From Sphingomonas sp. DG1-23 (GTDB taxonomy: Bacteria; Pseudomonadota; Alphaproteobacteria; Sphingomonadales; Sphingomonadaceae), in contig NZ_JAVAMA010000017.1 in assembly GCF_030730875.1 (NCBI RefSeq), forward strand, positions 1 through 54,607: a stretch of DNA of 54,607 nt. Reading direction: 5' to 3'. Position numbers and translations under genes: made by a program. How positions within the stretch are numbered: position 1 is the stretch's first letter; every line of letters starts with the position of its first letter. Shown in pieces: positions 52,517 to 54,607 of the stretch. The notes under the pieces were generated by a model. The model ran no database searches. It saw only the letters and a program-made list of their open reading frames with translations, and was not told where the DNA came from.

Positions 52517-54607
52517 CAATTCGCCTCCGGGACCAGGACATACAGGCCGATGACGTCCGCCGTGCCGACCGGCGCGACCTGCGTCGTGCTGCCGGCACCC
52601 GCGGTGGCGACCTTCACCCGGTCATGATCCTCGCCCAGCGCGGTGGCGCGTTGCCGCGCATAGGCGCGGATCGCGGCGTCATACTCGCCAATGCGTCCGC
52701 GCGCTGCCTCGACCTGCCGCGCGATAACGGCAGGATCGAGGTTGCCCGACGCCTGCGCCTCCAGCAGTTCCAGTGCCTTCTCGCCATTCGCCAGTTCGCC
52801 CCCGCTGTCGAAGGCGATTGCCGTTGCCTCCTCGGCCAGCAGCGTGCGCCGCCCGCTCGTCACCAGCGTGAAGCGTAGCCGCAGCAGCAGCACATGCGTT
52901 AGCTTGCCGACCGCGCGCGTGCGCCACGCGCCGGCCCGGCCAAGCGCGACCGGGCCATCCGCCCCGCCAGGGTCGAGTGCGCCCTCCGCCATCGTCTCGG
53001 CCAGCATCGCCACCAGCGGATGGACGCGGCCAATATGCGCGACATCGGGCGGTGGCATATCCTCAAAGCTGATGAGGCGGCTGCCGGTCAGGCCACGCGC
53101 GGCGAGCCGCTCCGCTAGCCGTTGTGGCAGGCGATCGTAATTGATGCGCCAGTGCTGGTCCTGCTGGCCTATCGCGCCTTGAGTAACCCGGTTGAGCGCC
53201 CGACGAGTGAACCGTCCGACTTCCGTCTGTCCCCCGTTCAGCGCGCGCATACGCCGCCATTCGGGCAGCACTTCGTCCGGGCTTAATGCATTCTGGGCAT
53301 AGATCGCGCGACTTCTCTTCATGTTTTCCTCAGCATCGCGCCACACCGTCTCAACTGATGGCGCTGCGCTGCCGAAGTCGAATGCACCCTGCGCACGCGG
53401 CGAGTTGGACCGCAGCAGCATTGCCTGCATCAGTGCGCTGGTCACGCTAGCGCTATCCTCGGGCACCGGCACGGTCACGCCAGTCGCTTCGCGAATGCGC
53501 TTGGCCTTGCTCGTGATCACCTCGATCACCGCGCCATCGATCATCGAATTCTCGCCGAACATCATCAGCGACCACACCGTCGGCGATTGCTGGCCAAAGC
53601 GATCGACGCGCCCTTCGCGCTGCTGATGCCGGGTCGGATTCCAGTTGAGGTCGTAATGGACCACGGCGTTGAAAAGCATCTGCAGGTTGATGCCTTCGGA
53701 CAGGCAGTCGGTGGCGACCAGGATGCGGTCGTCGCTATCCTTCATCGCATCGACACGAGCTCGGCGTTCCTCCGGCGTTAGACGGCCAGTGACAACCTGC
53801 ACATCGTATTTCTTGAAGGCGGCTCGCAAGACTTCGCCCACCGCCTCGGCCGTTGAGATGAAGCGACAGAAGACGACCGGGCGGGCACCCTTGGCGATTA
53901 GCTTCTTGAGCTCGCGAACCAGCGCGCGCAGCTTAGGGTCGTCGTCGGGCTTCGCTGCCAACGCCTCGGCCTTTGCGATCAGCCCCTCAAGCGCGGCGCG
54001 TTCCTCGCCGTTGAACGCGGTCGCTGGCTCGACATCGGTGTCGCTGAACGTGCCCTCATCCTCATCCATCAGGATCGGTTCGAGCGCAGCTTCCTCCGCC
54101 TTGCCGCTCAGCCGGTTGCGCAGCGCACTAGCGGCCGCGGCAGGCGAAGAGCCGACGCAGCGCATCAGCGCAAGGGTGCCCCAGAAAGCGAGGCGTCGCG
54201 CCCGCTCACCATCGGCACGCGTCGCGACGCCAACACAATAATCGAGGACGTCCTCCTGGAATGTCAGGTGCGCGCCAACCAACTGATACGCCAGCTCGGC
54301 GGTCTCCGCCTTGGCAAAGGCGCGCGATTCGCCCCAGCCGTCCTGGATGTCGGGGCGGCGGCGCTGGACGAAATGTCGCGCGAGGCGGCGGCGCCAGATC
54401 TCGCTATTCTCGGGCGTCGCGAGGCTGGGGTCGAGGAGGCCGAGCAGACGCTGGAACGCTTCTTGGTCACCGCTGTGCGGGGTGGCAGTGAGTAACAGCA
54501 AGTGGCGCGTGGCGTCTTGGGCCAGTTCGCGCAGCATCGCGTAACGCTGCTGCGTCCCTCCTTGCCCGCCGCCGACGCAGCTATGCGCTTCATCGACGAT
54601 GACGAAG
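52516..54607 (-). CDS. SNF2-type helicase, 5' part cut by window end
   Basis: About 696 residues of the C-terminal part are in the window; the start lies past 54607. The first visible residues, FVIVDEAHSC, hold the DEAH box (motif II), followed by LLLTATPHSG (motif III). The second RecA domain shows PVVFCRF, RILVATDCLSEGINLQ (motif V) and HQQREGRVDRFGQ (motif VI). This is a SNF2-family/SF2 translocase. A roughly 230-residue C-terminal region is unrecognised. Such helicases pair with methylases in phage defence. The ATP-binding motif I must lie outside the window. Confidence 0.88.
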   Translation of the reverse strand, partial: FVIVDEAHSCVGGGQGGTQQRYAMLRELAQDATRHLLLLTATPHSGDQEAFQRLLGLLDPSLATPENSEIWRRRLARHFVQRRRPDIQDGWGESRAFAKAETAELAYQLVGAHLTFQEDVLDYCVGVATRADGERARRLAFWGTLALMRCVGSSPAAAASALRNRLSGKAEEAALEPILMDEDEGTFSDTDVEPATAFNGEERAALEGLIAKAEALAAKPDDDPKLRALVRELKKLIAKGARPVVFCRFISTAEAVGEVLRAAFKKYDVQVVTGRLTPEERRARVDAMKDSDDRILVATDCLSEGINLQMLFNAVVHYDLNWNPTRHQQREGRVDRFGQQSPTVWSLMMFGENSMIDGAVIEVITSKAKRIREATGVTVPVPEDSASVTSALMQAMLLRSNSPRAQGAFDFGSAAPSVETVWRDAEENMKRSRAIYAQNALSPDEVLPEWRRMRALNGGQTEVGRFTRRALNRVTQGAIGQQDQHWRINYDRLPQRLAERLAARGLTGSRLISFEDMPPPDVAHIGRVHPLVAMLAETMAEGALDPGGADGPVALGRAGAWRTRAVGKLTHVLLLRLRFTLVTSGRRTLLAEEATAIAFDSGGELANGEKALELLEAQASGNLDPAVIARQVEAARGRIGEYDAAIRAYARQRATALGEDHDRVKVATAGAGSTTQVAPVGTADVIGLYVLVPEAN

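Noticed and set aside
48017..54607. Complete class 1 DISARM system
   Set aside because: Only helicase- and methylase-type genes are visible. The downstream genes do not match drmA (helicase), drmB (DUF1998) or drmC (phospholipase D-like), and upstream sequence is not available.
1..54607. CRISPR array, rRNA operon or intact insertion sequence
   Set aside because: No spaced direct repeats, no rRNA-like sequence and no transposase gene were seen on either strand.

Overview
This looks like an alphaproteobacterial chromosome segment, most likely from a Sphingomonas-type organism. The pointers are high GC, codon use strongly biased to C or G at third positions, TonB-dependent receptors without SusD partners, several Tat-type signal peptides on secreted hydrolases, and a FecI/FecR signalling unit. 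This is inference from gene content; no rRNA or other marker gene is present.

Region 1 (about 0.2-21 kb) is a carbohydrate locus. A GntR/UTRA regulator and a GH2 beta-galactosidase-type enzyme run leftwards. A divergent rightward run encodes a GH2 beta-mannosidase, a GH3 enzyme with a PA14 insert, a GH92 alpha-mannosidase, a GH29 alpha-L-fucosidase, a glycosylasparaginase and a TonB-dependent receptor, ending at a strong terminator. Together these enzymes fit stepwise removal of mannose, xylose and fucose from plant-type N-glycopeptides, with the glycosylasparaginase splitting the last GlcNAc-Asn bond. A repeated TTGGTAT-type motif in the two promoter regions may be the GntR operator. A small methyltransferase, an alpha/beta hydrolase and an M23 peptidase flank the locus.

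Region 2 (21.1-25.9 kb) is a leftward operon of an ECF sigma factor, a FecR anti-sigma factor, a FecA-like TonB receptor with an STN signalling domain, and a DUF2334 polysaccharide deacetylase. Region 3 (26.2-31.2 kb) is a leftward operon of two GT4 glycosyltransferases, a polytopic membrane protein, a DUF2141 protein and an unpaired LptF/LptG-type permease. It is probably a glycolipid or surface-glycan assembly and export unit. A MipA/OmpV porin-like gene follows, flanked by decayed genes (a NodT-type efflux fragment and a frameshifted LysR).

Region 4 (33.9-54.6 kb) looks like an integrated mobile island. It starts with a truncated P4-type integrase and an AT-rich nested palindrome, then a short AlpA-like excisionase, a CHC2/Toprim primase and a DUF3987 protein, ending at a strong terminator. 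The cargo reads almost entirely leftwards from the right edge: a SNF2-type helicase (cut by the window end), a 1,499-residue N6-adenine methylase, a Rad50-like ABC ATPase with a zinc-hook CxxC, an unknown protein, a PD-(D/E)XK nuclease-like protein, another unknown, an HNH endonuclease, a uracil-DNA-glycosylase-like protein, a second PD-(D/E)XK protein, and a protein joining QW-type repeats to a HEPN-like C-terminus. A third PD-(D/E)XK protein reads rightwards. Most of these genes are coupled by 1-22 bp overlaps. I do not recognise this as a named defence system. The helicase and methylase resemble class 1 DISARM partners in type, but drmA, drmB and drmC are not visible here. This is the most novel part of the window.
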